NCBI RefSeq assembly: GCF_001667505.1
Contig: NZ_LZHZ01000043.1
Span: 1-33,407, forward strand
Length of the DNA: 33,407 nucleotides
Direction: 5' to 3'
Source of the DNA: Mycobacterium sp. ACS1612
GTDB lineage: Bacteria > Actinomycetota > Actinomycetes > Mycobacteriales > Mycobacteriaceae
Position 1 is the stretch's first letter, and each line of letters starts with the position of its first letter. Under the pieces are notes generated by a model, which was not told the DNA's origin, ran no database searches, and saw only the letters and a list, made by a program, of their open reading frames with translations. A program made the position numbers and the translations under genes. Positions 23,251 to 31,723 of the stretch are shown piece after piece.

Positions 23251-26200
23251 CTACATCGTCGCGGCCATTGCCAAGTGGCCCTCGTAACCGTGCGATTCGG
23301 ACATCGTCCGGTAGCGGGCCACGAGGTCCCGGTAGGCGGACTCGTCGCCATGCGCACGCGCGAGCAACGCACGCAGACGCAACACCAGTACCTCGAAGAT
23401 GACGAAGCCAGGGTCGGCCGCCATGGCCGCCAGATCTGTCACCGCGTGCTCGGCTTCGTCCACCCCGGCGGTGCCACCACGGCGCAGAAGCGACTCCACC
23501 AGAATCCATACGCCCAGTCCGAATATCCCCACCTCGCCCCGCTCCCGCCGTGCGTAGGGACGAACGATCTCGATGGCTTCGTCGAGTTCGCCGCACTCCG
23601 CCTTCACCCGCGCCACTTCGACGTCGATGTAGGACAGAACAGGAAGGCTGAAGCGCTCACGAAGCGTCTCTTTCCGGACCTGCTCTAGCAGCTCGAGGCC
23701 CTCTTCACGCTCGGGGGACTCGCGGTGCACGAGCGCCACGCCGTGCGCCCCCATGGCGCAGCTGAGCGTGGTCTCCGCACCCGACCGCCCGGCAACCTCG
23801 AGCGCCTCGGCGGTTTCGGTCAGCAGAGTTCCATCGGATCGCACAACTCCGTACGGGATGCCGATCAGGCAGATGTAAAAGAGCACGATGGCACGTGTCG
23901 CTGCGTCGGTGCCCCGCGCCATCGCCATGGACTCGTCGAAGTCAGCACGCCAACCAGCTATGCCGAGCCCACTGCGGATGCACCCGCGAAGCATGATCGC
24001 GAGCGCCAGTGGCGACCCGAAGAACAGACTGCCCATGGCCGCATCGCTGCCGGCCAGGTCGATGACGCGCTGCGCCAGCCGCAACGCCTCGTCGGGTTCG
24101 CCCGCCCCGTATTTGGCCACTGCCGCTGCGATCGACAGCGAGACGGTCAGCTCCGGGTCATCGATCGCGTCAAGCAGCCGAGTGTGCTCGGCAGCGAGAC
24201 GCGAAGCGTCCTGATATCGGGAGTTGAGGGCGTGCTTCATCACCACACCCGTCATTCCGATGGCGAGCGACCGCTTGTCGCCCGCCTCCTCGCACAGCTC
24301 CCGTAACTCGTCGAAATTGACCTCCGCGCCGCTTCCTTTGACGCGCCAGGCGCCGCCGGTCATCAGCGTACGGGGCGCAATTCGCATCGTCATTCGGTCC
24401 GGATGGGCGGCGGGCAATCGGTCGGCCACCTGTCGCGCTTTGCGCCAACAGGCGTCGGCGGCCAAGGTGTCGCGGATGGTCAGCCAACCACCCGCACGCA
24501 TGTGCCAGCGATACGCACCGACAAGGTCGTCGGCCGCTTCCAGATGCTCGGCGATCAGGGCTGCGTTCTCGTCCGCGGCAACGGGATCTCGTTGTTCGAT
24601 GGCGGTGGCCAACCGCCGGTGCACCACTGCGCGGTCCGCCTTGAGCTGCGACTCGTAGGCCACGGTGCGAATCAGGGGATGGTGGAACGCGTACTCGGCA
24701 CGCGGGGTGAACCGCACCTGGTCGATGAATTCCATTCGCACCAGGTCGCCGAGCGCTGATTCGTGGACGAGCGCCGCGAGCATGTCCGCGTCGAAGCGCA
24801 GGCCGATGACGGCCGCCGCGTTCAGCGTCTGTTTGGCGACGTCGTCAAGCCGGTCGATGCGGGCCGCGATAGCCGCCTGCAACGAGGCAGGCACGCTGAC
24901 TTCCATTGCGGGATCGGGGCATACGTACGCGCCCCGTTCGCCAAGCAATACTCGCCGCTCGGCGAGATCGCGCACGATCTCCTGGGCGAAGAACGGGTTG
25001 CCGCGCGCCCGCTCGGCGATCTGCGTGGTCAGGCCGGCCACTGAGGGGTCAGTTCCCAACAGTTCGCCGATCAGCGTCGTCGACTCGGAATCATTCAGCG
25101 GCGCAAGGGCAATCGTCTGCGCGCCCGGCGTCTTGCTCAGCGTGCCGACGTATTCGGGTCGGTGCGTGATCATCACCAGCGAGGCGGTTTGCGGCGCGAC
25201 CGAAAGGAAATCGGCGAGCAGTGATTCGCTCGCCGTGTCGATCCAGTGTGCGTTCTCGACGACATACACCGACGGTGTCGACTGCGCCAGATACGCGGCG
25301 TTCACCAACGCTGTCAGCCGTCGTCGACGGGCGTCGGGGTCGATGTCGGGTGGCGGCCGGCCCGGCTCGCGTATCGCGAGCAGATCCTCGAGGAGGACCA
25401 GGTCCCCGTCCTGCGCACCGGCGACTCGGGCGCGCAGGCTCGACCGCGCCGCCTCGTCGTCTGCGAGCTCCTCGACCCCGAATGCGGCCCTCAACAACCG
25501 GCTGACCGCCTGGAACGGGACCTCCCTCGCATGGGATTCGCAATATGTGAAGAAGACCGGAATCCCGCGGCTGGAGGCGAGCGCCGACGTCTCGGCGACG
25601 ATCCGGCTCTTGCCGATGCCCGCCGGTCCCACGACGTTGATGATGCTGCCGTGCCCCTCGACGGAGCGATCCAGCACACCTTCGACGGCCGCCATCTCCC
25701 AGCGTCGGCCGACGAAGCTCGTCACGGCCCGCGGACCCAACTCCTGTTGCGGCCCGGTCTGCAACAGCTTTCGCGCCGTCACCGGTTCGTCGAAACCCCT
25801 GATGTGCACGGTCTCCGGTGCGTCGAGGACGACGGAACTGGCCACCAGTCGTGCGGTCGACTCATTGACCATCACGCCGCCGGGCGGAGCCACGGATTCC
25901 ATCCGCTGCGCCATTCCGACTTGGTCGCCGATGGCGGTGTAACCCAAAGCGCCGGAACCGATTTCGCCGACGATGACTTCACCCGAGTTGAGCCCGATGC
26001 GTATCTGCAGTGTGACTGCGTCGCGTCGGTCGACTTCGGCGGCGAGCACCTGGGTGGTCCTCTGCATGTCCTGCGCGGCCAGACATGCCCGGACCGCATG
26101 GTCTTCGAGTGCGATCGGTGCCCCGAACACCGCCATGATGCCGTCGCCGGTGAACTTGTCGACCGTGCCGCCGTAGTTCTTGACCACCGCCGCACAACTC

Positions 26201-26418
26201 TCGACCAGCGCCGTCATGACCTCGCGCAACCGCTCTGCGCCCAACGCCGCCGCCAGATCCATCGAGCGCACCACGTCGGCGAACAGCACGGTCACCTGTT
26301 TGTACTCAGCGTGCGCATCGGGCGCGTTGAGCGGAGACCCACAGGCGTCGCAGAACCGGGCGCCGGCCCGGGATGCTTCCGCACCACACGCCGCGCACAC
26401 AACCCCCGTAGCCGTCAC
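23251..26418 (-). CDS. Zinc-ribbon, class III adenylate cyclase-like and AAA/TPR signalling protein
   Basis: A 1055-aa cytosolic signalling protein. In order: a zinc ribbon (Cys8, 11, 23, 26), a class III nucleotide cyclase domain (about 40-205), an AAA ATPase with Walker A GPAGIGKS (264-271), then TPR-like helices to the end. In the cyclase domain the metal residues Asp48 and Asp92 and the adenine-selecting Lys88/Asp165 pair are kept, and Arg172 is present, but the transition-state Asn is Gly168 (QVGMAQRME). Activity may be low or absent. Many mycobacterial relatives (for example those near Rv0890c) have this build, often ending in a LuxR helix-turn-helix, which I do not see here. Start GTG 26418, with GGAGG 6-7 nt upstream. 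Confidence 0.88.
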   Translation of the reverse strand: MTATGVVCAACGAEASRAGARFCDACGSPLNAPDAHAEYKQVTVLFADVVRSMDLAAALGAERLREVMTALVESCAAVVKNYGGTVDKFTGDGIMAVFGAPIALEDHAVRACLAAQDMQRTTQVLAAEVDRRDAVTLQIRIGLNSGEVIVGEIGSGALGYTAIGDQVGMAQRMESVAPPGGVMVNESTARLVASSVVLDAPETVHIRGFDEPVTARKLLQTGPQQELGPRAVTSFVGRRWEMAAVEGVLDRSVEGHGSIINVVGPAGIGKSRIVAETSALASSRGIPVFFTYCESHAREVPFQAVSRLLRAAFGVEELADDEAARSSLRARVAGAQDGDLVLLEDLLAIREPGRPPPDIDPDARRRRLTALVNAAYLAQSTPSVYVVENAHWIDTASESLLADFLSVAPQTASLVMITHRPEYVGTLSKTPGAQTIALAPLNDSESTTLIGELLGTDPSVAGLTTQIAERARGNPFFAQEIVRDLAERRVLLGERGAYVCPDPAMEVSVPASLQAAIAARIDRLDDVAKQTLNAAAVIGLRFDADMLAALVHESALGDLVRMEFIDQVRFTPRAEYAFHHPLIRTVAYESQLKADRAVVHRRLATAIEQRDPVAADENAALIAEHLEAADDLVGAYRWHMRAGGWLTIRDTLAADACWRKARQVADRLPAAHPDRMTMRIAPRTLMTGGAWRVKGSGAEVNFDELRELCEEAGDKRSLAIGMTGVVMKHALNSRYQDASRLAAEHTRLLDAIDDPELTVSLSIAAAVAKYGAGEPDEALRLAQRVIDLAGSDAAMGSLFFGSPLALAIMLRGCIRSGLGIAGWRADFDESMAMARGTDAATRAIVLFYICLIGIPYGVVRSDGTLLTETAEALEVAGRSGAETTLSCAMGAHGVALVHRESPEREEGLELLEQVRKETLRERFSLPVLSYIDVEVARVKAECGELDEAIEIVRPYARRERGEVGIFGLGVWILVESLLRRGGTAGVDEAEHAVTDLAAMAADPGFVIFEVLVLRLRALLARAHGDESAYRDLVARYRTMSESHGYEGHLAMAATM

Positions 26419-26503
26419 CCGAGTCCTCCCCGTAGGTCCCGGCGCACTTATTCGGCAAGCATATGACCGCACCAGCCTCGGCGAAAGGTATTGACAATGG
26501 CGG

Positions 26504-28654
26504 TCAGCGGGCCAATTTGACGGCCGCAGCCTCGATTTCGGCCTCGGACAGCAACACCTCAAGCGCGGCGTCGCCCAACGGAATGAAGCTGTCCTTGCTG
26601 GCCACTCGGTCGACAGCACCGGTATAGCCCTGCTGCAGCAACGTCGCCAGGACACCTTCGCCGACGCCGCCGGTCGCGCGGGTCTCGTCGACGATCAGCA
26701 CCCGCCCGGTGGCGTTGGCCTCGCGCATCATGTCGCCGACCGGCAGCGGCGCGAGCCACCGTAGGTCGACGATCCTCGCGCGGATACGGAGAACATCCAG
26801 CTTGCGTGCCACCCGCAGGCTCATCCGCAGCCCGTTGCCGAACGTCAGGATCGTCATGTCCGCGCCGTCGCCGTAGGTGCGGGCGCGGCCGATCGGCACC
26901 CCCGCCTCCGGATACGGCGCGAGCCATCCGTCGTCGCCGTCCTGATAGAGATCCCGGGTGTGGTACAACGCGATCGGTTCGAGGTAGACGCACACCGCAC
27001 CGGCCGACTTCGCCGCGGCGGCACAGGTGTGCAGCATCGCCGCGGCGTCGTCGGGGCGCGCCGGTGATGCGATGACCACACCGGGGATGTCACGGATCGC
27101 CGCGATGGAGTCGTCGTTGTGGAAGTGCCCGCCGAATCCCTTCTGATATCCGTAGCCGGCCACCCGCACCACCATCGGGTTGCGGTACTGCCGATTGGAA
27201 AAGAATTGCAGCGTCGCACCTTCACCGCGTATCTGGTCGGCGGCGTTGTGTAGGTAGGCCAGGTACTGGATTTCCGGGATCGGCAGCAGCCCTGACACCC
27301 CGGCGCCCAGCGCGAGGCCCAGGATGGACTGTTCGTCGAGGAGCGTGTCGAACACCCGCGCCGAACTCGTCTTGCCGAGAAGTCCGCGCGTCACCCCGTA
27401 CACACCGCCCTTGCGGGCGACGTCCTCGCCGAAGATGATCGCCTCCGGAAAGCGGTCCAGAATGTCGTGCAGCGCACGGTTTATCGCCAACGCAAGGGTC
27501 AGTGCCGCATCGGGTTCACCTGAGCGCACCGTCGCCACCAATGAGGCGGGCGACGCGGACGCAGCCTCATCGAGGCTGTCCTGCAGCGGCTTCATCACCG
27601 CCGCCGCGCTGTCGAGCTGGGGCAGGTCAGCGACCTCGTTGGCGATGTCGGTCACCTCGGTCCGTTTGGCTTCGTAGCGGTCGAGCGCCTGCTGCGGTGT
27701 CAGTATCCCGGCCTCGATCAACGCCAACGCGGTGCACACCACCGGATCTCGTTGATAATCGGCCGCCACTTCCTCGGGCTTGCGGTAGGCCGGTTCGTAG
27801 TCCGAGCCGGCATGACCCATCAGCCGGACCATCCGCAGATGCAGGAATGCCGGCCGCCGATGGGTGCGCACATACGACACGGCCGCGGTGGCCGCATCCA
27901 ACGTCGCCGTCACATCCCACCCGTCAGCGGCGAAATACTTAAGCCCGTCCCGGTTTTCGTAGGTGTGCTCGATCCACCGCCGTGGCGTCTTGACGCTGAT
28001 CCCGATGCCGTTGTCCTCGCAGACGAACAGCAACGGCATCGGCACCCCTTGATACGCCGAATGCAGAGCGGTGTTGATGGCGCCGACCGCGGTCGAGTGG
28101 TTCACCGATGCGTCACCGAAGCTGCACACCGTCACGGCGTCGTCGGGCCACGCGCAGGAGACGCCGAGTTTCCTTGTCCGCGCGACGGAGAACGCGACGC
28201 CGACGGCGCGCGGCAGGTGCGACGCGATCGTCGAGGTCTGCGGAATGATGTTCAGGTCGTGGCGGCCGAACACCTTGTGCCTGCCGCCCGCAATCGGTTC
28301 CTCGGTGGCCGCCACCACCCCGAGCAGCACGTCCCGCAGCGGATCTGACCCTTCGACCTGAGCGGCACGGGCCAGGAAGAAGGCGCCGGACCGGTAGTGC
28401 AGAAGCGCCGGGTCGGTCGGCCGCAGCGCCGCCGCGACCGCCGCGTTGCCTTCATGCCCCGACGAGCCGATGGTGTAGTAGCCCTTGCCTTTTGACCGCA
28501 GCCACCGAGCGGCCAGATCGAGGTGCCTGCTGCCGAGTTGCGCGTCGAACAGGCGCAGGATCTCGTCCCCGCGGGAGACATCGCCCGGCGGGCGCTGCGG
28601 CGCGGCCGCCGTCGAGATGGTCGAGGTGAAATAGTCGTCGATCGGCTCGGCCAA
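26504..28654 (-). CDS. Fused E1 alpha-beta 2-oxoacid dehydrogenase (thiamine diphosphate)
   Basis: A 716-aa protein with both E1 subunits in one chain. The alpha part (about 1-370) has GDASVNHSTAVGAINTA (thiamine diphosphate binding, Asp181) and CEDNGIGIS (213-220). The beta part (about 380-716) has FGEDVARKGGVYGVT with the catalytic Glu and PEIQYLAYLHNAADQIRGEG. It resembles branched-chain 2-oxoacid dehydrogenase E1. There is no E2 or E3 here, so an E2 elsewhere or a non-complex reaction is possible. The start is TTG 28654 with AGGAG 5 nt upstream; that SD overlaps the stop of the ureohydrolase gene. It closes a four-gene operon. Confidence 0.88.
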   Translation of the reverse strand: MAEPIDDYFTSTISTAAAPQRPPGDVSRGDEILRLFDAQLGSRHLDLAARWLRSKGKGYYTIGSSGHEGNAAVAAALRPTDPALLHYRSGAFFLARAAQVEGSDPLRDVLLGVVAATEEPIAGGRHKVFGRHDLNIIPQTSTIASHLPRAVGVAFSVARTRKLGVSCAWPDDAVTVCSFGDASVNHSTAVGAINTALHSAYQGVPMPLLFVCEDNGIGISVKTPRRWIEHTYENRDGLKYFAADGWDVTATLDAATAAVSYVRTHRRPAFLHLRMVRLMGHAGSDYEPAYRKPEEVAADYQRDPVVCTALALIEAGILTPQQALDRYEAKRTEVTDIANEVADLPQLDSAAAVMKPLQDSLDEAASASPASLVATVRSGEPDAALTLALAINRALHDILDRFPEAIIFGEDVARKGGVYGVTRGLLGKTSSARVFDTLLDEQSILGLALGAGVSGLLPIPEIQYLAYLHNAADQIRGEGATLQFFSNRQYRNPMVVRVAGYGYQKGFGGHFHNDDSIAAIRDIPGVVIASPARPDDAAAMLHTCAAAAKSAGAVCVYLEPIALYHTRDLYQDGDDGWLAPYPEAGVPIGRARTYGDGADMTILTFGNGLRMSLRVARKLDVLRIRARIVDLRWLAPLPVGDMMREANATGRVLIVDETRATGGVGEGVLATLLQQGYTGAVDRVASKDSFIPLGDAALEVLLSEAEIEAAAVKLAR

Positions 28655-28662
28655 CCGGGCTC

Positions 28663-29583
28663 CTAAGGACTGATCGTCGGGCGAACCAACACATTTCGGA
28701 CGAAGGACACGATCCGCGATGCACCCGAGCCGTCGGGGTCCTGGTCGGGATCGTAGATTGCGAGGCTGCCGCCCGCGCATACCGCGGGGCCGGTGAACAG
28801 CGCCGAGACGAGGTCGGTGAGCTGATCCCAGGTCAGGCCGCCGGTTTCGTCGTCGACGTCCGGCAACCCCTGCGCTGCGAACTCGACGGGATCGAGCACG
28901 TCGAGGTCGATGTGCAGCCACCACTTGTCGACGCGGTTCGACAACTGCTCGATCGCCTGGCGTCCCGCCGCGACCGGATCGTCGGCGACCTCGGCCAGCG
29001 GGGCCAGCCACACGTCCGAATCCGCGAGACTGCCGACGTTGAACTGACGCCGCCAGTCGTCGTCGCGTGGGCCCAGAATCACCAACTGCTCGGGCCGCAG
29101 CGCGGGCAGACGGTCGCCGAGTTCACCGGTGAGCAGCCGACCGGTCAGCCCCAGCAGCAGCCCGATTTCGGCGTTGGCCGCTTCGCCGTCCTCCGAGACA
29201 TCCAGCGGCATGGTGTCTTCGTGACCGTCGATGAACACCAGGCCGACGTCGCCGACGTGATCGCGCAGGCCCGTCACGATGCCGAGCAGCGTCGAACAGT
29301 CGCCGCCGTAGACGAACGGAAACCGGCCCGCGTTCACCACTTCCCCGACCTTACGGTTGAGGGCATCGGTCATGGCGAGCAGCGCGCGTTCGTTGATCAG
29401 GCTGGTCGCCTCGCCGCGTGCCGGATCCGGGCCGGGCAACACGAGATCGTCGTCGTCGATGACATGGTGGTGGTCGAAGGCGTCGCGAAGCCCCGCCGCA
29501 CGCAGCGCCTGCGCGGCGCGCGCCTGATGGCCGGGCCGTCCGTAACCGTCGAACGGCACCCCGATCAGTTCGATATCGGCCAC
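28663..29583 (-). CDS. Arginase/agmatinase-family protein with a Cys metal-site substitution
   Basis: A 306-aa ureohydrolase-fold protein. Family members use a two-metal (Mn or Ni) centre to split guanidino groups. The ligand motifs are GGDCS (Cys96, normally His in GGDHS), FIDGHEDT (Asp119, His121, Asp123) and HIDLDVLDP (Asp226, Asp228). Five of six metal ligands are standard; the first is Cys. Length is normal. The Cys may alter the metal or the reaction, so arginine, agmatine or guanidine hydrolysis should not be assumed. The start is GTG 29583, 4 nt after the stop of the 77-residue gene. Confidence 0.82.
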   Translation of the reverse strand: MADIELIGVPFDGYGRPGHQARAAQALRAAGLRDAFDHHHVIDDDDLVLPGPDPARGEATSLINERALLAMTDALNRKVGEVVNAGRFPFVYGGDCSTLLGIVTGLRDHVGDVGLVFIDGHEDTMPLDVSEDGEAANAEIGLLLGLTGRLLTGELGDRLPALRPEQLVILGPRDDDWRRQFNVGSLADSDVWLAPLAEVADDPVAAGRQAIEQLSNRVDKWWLHIDLDVLDPVEFAAQGLPDVDDETGGLTWDQLTDLVSALFTGPAVCAGGSLAIYDPDQDPDGSGASRIVSFVRNVLVRPTISP

Positions 29584-29587
29584 AGCG

Positions 29588-29821
29588 TCAACCCTCGATC
29601 AGCATTGCGGTGTCACCCCTGCCCGTCAGGAGCACGCCGCGGTCGCCTTCCACGATCACTCCACGAACATAGGACGTCGAGGGTGTGGCGCCGTCGTAAA
29701 TCTCGTTCTTGACCTCTTCGGCCAGGATCACCCCTTTGTGACATCGGGACAGCGCAGTGCCACGGTCGGACATGGCACGCAACGACGAATGCACCTCGGG
29801 CGCGAGTTCGACGGGTATCAA
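29588..29821 (-). CDS. Small uncharacterised protein (77 aa) in the HAD/ureohydrolase operon
   Basis: I do not recognise this protein. It is 77 residues, soluble, with no signal or membrane helix and one Cys (residue 27, in RCHK). The C-terminal half looks like short beta strands (SYVRGVIVEGDRGVLLTG). The start is TTG 29821, overlapping the HAD stop TGA as TTGA; its stop lies 4 nt before the ureohydrolase GTG. This coupling on both sides argues that it is a real gene and a partner of those enzymes. Confidence 0.7.
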   Translation of the reverse strand: MIPVELAPEVHSSLRAMSDRGTALSRCHKGVILAEEVKNEIYDGATPSTSYVRGVIVEGDRGVLLTGRGDTAMLIEG

Positions 29822-30591
29822 ACCAGTTCGATGCAGTCGGCGATCGAGTCCAGCACCCGACCGGGCCGGAACGGATAGCGCTCGATGTCGGCGACTGTGG
29901 TCGATCCGGTGAGCACCAGGATCGTGTCCAGGCCGGCCTCGATTCCGGCGACGACGTCGGTGTCCATCCGGTCGCCGATCATCATGGTGCTCTCGGAGTG
30001 CGCCTCGATGCGGTTGAGCGCGCTGCGGAACATCATCGGGTTCGGCTTGCCGACGAAGTACGGATCGCGGCCGGTGGCTTTGGTGATCATCGCGGCCACC
30101 GAACCGGTGGCGGGCAGCGGTCCCTCTGCGGACGGCCCGCTGACGTCGGGATTGGTGGCGATGAACCGCGCGCCGCCCAGGATCAGCCGGATCGCCTTGG
30201 TGATCGCGGTGAAGGAGTACGTACGCGTCTCGCCGAGCACGACGTAGTCGGGTTCGGTGTCGGTCAGCGTGTAGCCGACCTGGTGCAGCGGAGTGGTGAG
30301 GCCGGCCTCGCCGATCACGTACGCCGACCCGCCCGGCTGTTGGGCGTCGAGAAACGCCGCGGTGGCCAGGCCGGAGGTCCAGATCGACTCTTCGGGCACT
30401 GTCAGCCCGGAGCGCTTCAGCCGGGCGGACAGGTCGCGCGGCGTGAAGATCGAGTTGTTGGTGAGGACGAGGAACGGCCGCTCCCGCTCGACCAGGCGCT
30501 GCAAGAACTCAGCGGCGCCGGGCAAGGCGTGTTCTTCGCGGACGAGCACGCCGTCCATGTCGGTGAGCCAGCACTTCGGCGTTGAGCGCAC
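29818..30591 (-). CDS. HAD-superfamily phosphatase, NagD-like (subfamily IIA)
   Basis: A 257-aa phosphatase with the nucleophile Asp11 and acid/base Asp13 in TDMDGVLV, motif II Thr44 (LTNNS), motif III Lys182 (GKPNP) and motif IV GDRMDTD (206-212). The large C2 cap between motifs II and III is that of the NagD/AraL group, which acts on sugar phosphates or nucleotides. The real substrate is unknown. The start is GTG 30591, 24 nt from the divergent GNAT gene. First gene of the operon with the 77-aa protein, ureohydrolase and E1. Confidence 0.88.
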   Translation of the reverse strand: MRSTPKCWLTDMDGVLVREEHALPGAAEFLQRLVERERPFLVLTNNSIFTPRDLSARLKRSGLTVPEESIWTSGLATAAFLDAQQPGGSAYVIGEAGLTTPLHQVGYTLTDTEPDYVVLGETRTYSFTAITKAIRLILGGARFIATNPDVSGPSAEGPLPATGSVAAMITKATGRDPYFVGKPNPMMFRSALNRIEAHSESTMMIGDRMDTDVVAGIEAGLDTILVLTGSTTVADIERYPFRPGRVLDSIADCIELV

Positions 30592-30601
30592 GGGTCCACC
30601 C

Positions 30602-30607
30602 TATGCT
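30602..30607 (+). promoter_or_regulatory. -10 element for a leaderless GNAT transcript
   Basis: TATGCT is followed by 7 nt and then ATG 30615. This places the first transcribed base on the start codon. It supports ATG 30615 over the in-frame ATG at 30603, which lies inside the -10 itself. No good -35 is seen. Confidence 0.45.
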
Positions 30608-30614
30608 GACGCGC

Positions 30615-31115
30615 ATGAGTCGGACGTCGATACGGCGAGCCACCGCGGCTGACATGGCGACCGTTGCACAACTGGTCGCTGACGCGTACGTCAAGTACGT
30701 CGAGCGCATCGGCAGGCCGCCGGCACCGATGACCACCGACTACGCCGCGGTTCTCGACACGGCTCGGGTGTGGGTGCTCGAAGACGACGGCGTCGTTGTC
30801 GGTGCGCTCGTGACCGAAGACCGCGGCGAGGACCTGCTGCTGGAGATGATCGCCGTGGCGCCGGATGCCCGGGGCAGCGGCTACGGCAAGCTGCTGCTCG
30901 ACCGCGCCGAACTCGACGCCGCCGAACTCGGGCGGCCCGAGGTGCGGCTGTACACCAACGAGGCGATGACCGAGAACCTCACGTTCTATCCGCGCCACGG
31001 CTATCGGGAAACGGGCCGCGGCGTCGAGGACGGGTTTCGACGCGTCTACTTCGCGAAGACAGTGCGCGGCAACGACATCGGTAGCGCTCCGTCGGGTAGC
31101 GGCGCCCTGAGCTAG
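30615..31115 (+). CDS. GNAT-family N-acetyltransferase
   Basis: A 166-aa acetyltransferase of the GNAT fold. Motif A, the acetyl-CoA pyrophosphate loop, is IAVAPDARGSGYGKLLL (about 83-99), preceded by the beta strand VVVGALVTE; motif B follows (LYTNEAMTENLTFYPRHGY). The acceptor is unknown. It is divergent from the HAD gene across a 23-bp spacer. Its TAG overlaps the stop of the DUF1989 gene on the other strand (CTAG). Confidence 0.9.
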   Translation: MSRTSIRRATAADMATVAQLVADAYVKYVERIGRPPAPMTTDYAAVLDTARVWVLEDDGVVVGALVTEDRGEDLLLEMIAVAPDARGSGYGKLLLDRAELDAAELGRPEVRLYTNEAMTENLTFYPRHGYRETGRGVEDGFRRVYFAKTVRGNDIGSAPSGSGALS

Positions 31116-31711
31116 GTCGCGAGGATCTCGATCTCCATCGCCGTTGGCTGTCCGCCGTTGATGGCGTTGAGATCTTGTGGGCACGCGGAGAGCACGAATA
31201 CGCAGTCCATGGCCGCGGCAAAGGTGATGGTGTCCCCAGGTCGGCTCGAAGCGGGTAACCAGCCCAGGTCTCCGTCCGCCGCTATGGGGATCGTCATGAA
31301 CACGTTGACAGGTTGCGGCACGACGTGGATGTCAAATCCCTTCTCGGTCAGCGCATTTCGGAGGTTATCCGCGCAGGAGGCGTGGCCGGGGGCACCGAGC
31401 GCCCGGTACCGTTCGGGGTCGCAGGCCGCGATCAACATGTCGTGTGTCCCTGGCGAGGTGTCCGCGATCAGCGTGAGGATCGGTCGTCGCATATTGGTCA
31501 CGAACGCTTCCCCGATCCGGGGAAACAGTCGGCTCGTGTGGGTCCGGGTGTGCGATGCACTGAGATGCTCGAAAGGGTCGTCGGCCGCGAAGGCGAAGAC
31601 ATCACCCACTTGGCCGCCTTCGGTGTCAACCACGCGGACATGCTGACCAGCGCGCAACGCGACCGCGCGGCCTTCGCCTGCCGGTACGACGATGCTGCTA
31701 GTCGTCTCCAT
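31112..31711 (-). CDS. DUF1989 / urea carboxylase-associated family protein
   Basis: A 199-aa protein of the DUF1989 family. Visible blocks are VPAGEGRAVALRAGQHVRVVD, the strongly conserved GAPGHASCADN with its Cys (about residues 106-116) and PQDLNAINGG near the end. Two-subunit members (CgdAB) are carboxyguanidine deiminases of guanidine breakdown; others are called urea carboxylase-associated. Here it stands alone with no urea carboxylase near, so the reaction is open. Start ATG 31711 with GGGAG upstream; it lies 12 nt after the MmpL gene and is probably co-transcribed. Confidence 0.85.
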   Translation of the reverse strand: METTSSIVVPAGEGRAVALRAGQHVRVVDTEGGQVGDVFAFAADDPFEHLSASHTRTHTSRLFPRIGEAFVTNMRRPILTLIADTSPGTHDMLIAACDPERYRALGAPGHASCADNLRNALTEKGFDIHVVPQPVNVFMTIPIAADGDLGWLPASSRPGDTITFAAAMDCVFVLSACPQDLNAINGGQPTAMEIEILAT

Positions 31712-31723
31712 CCCGCTCCCCGG

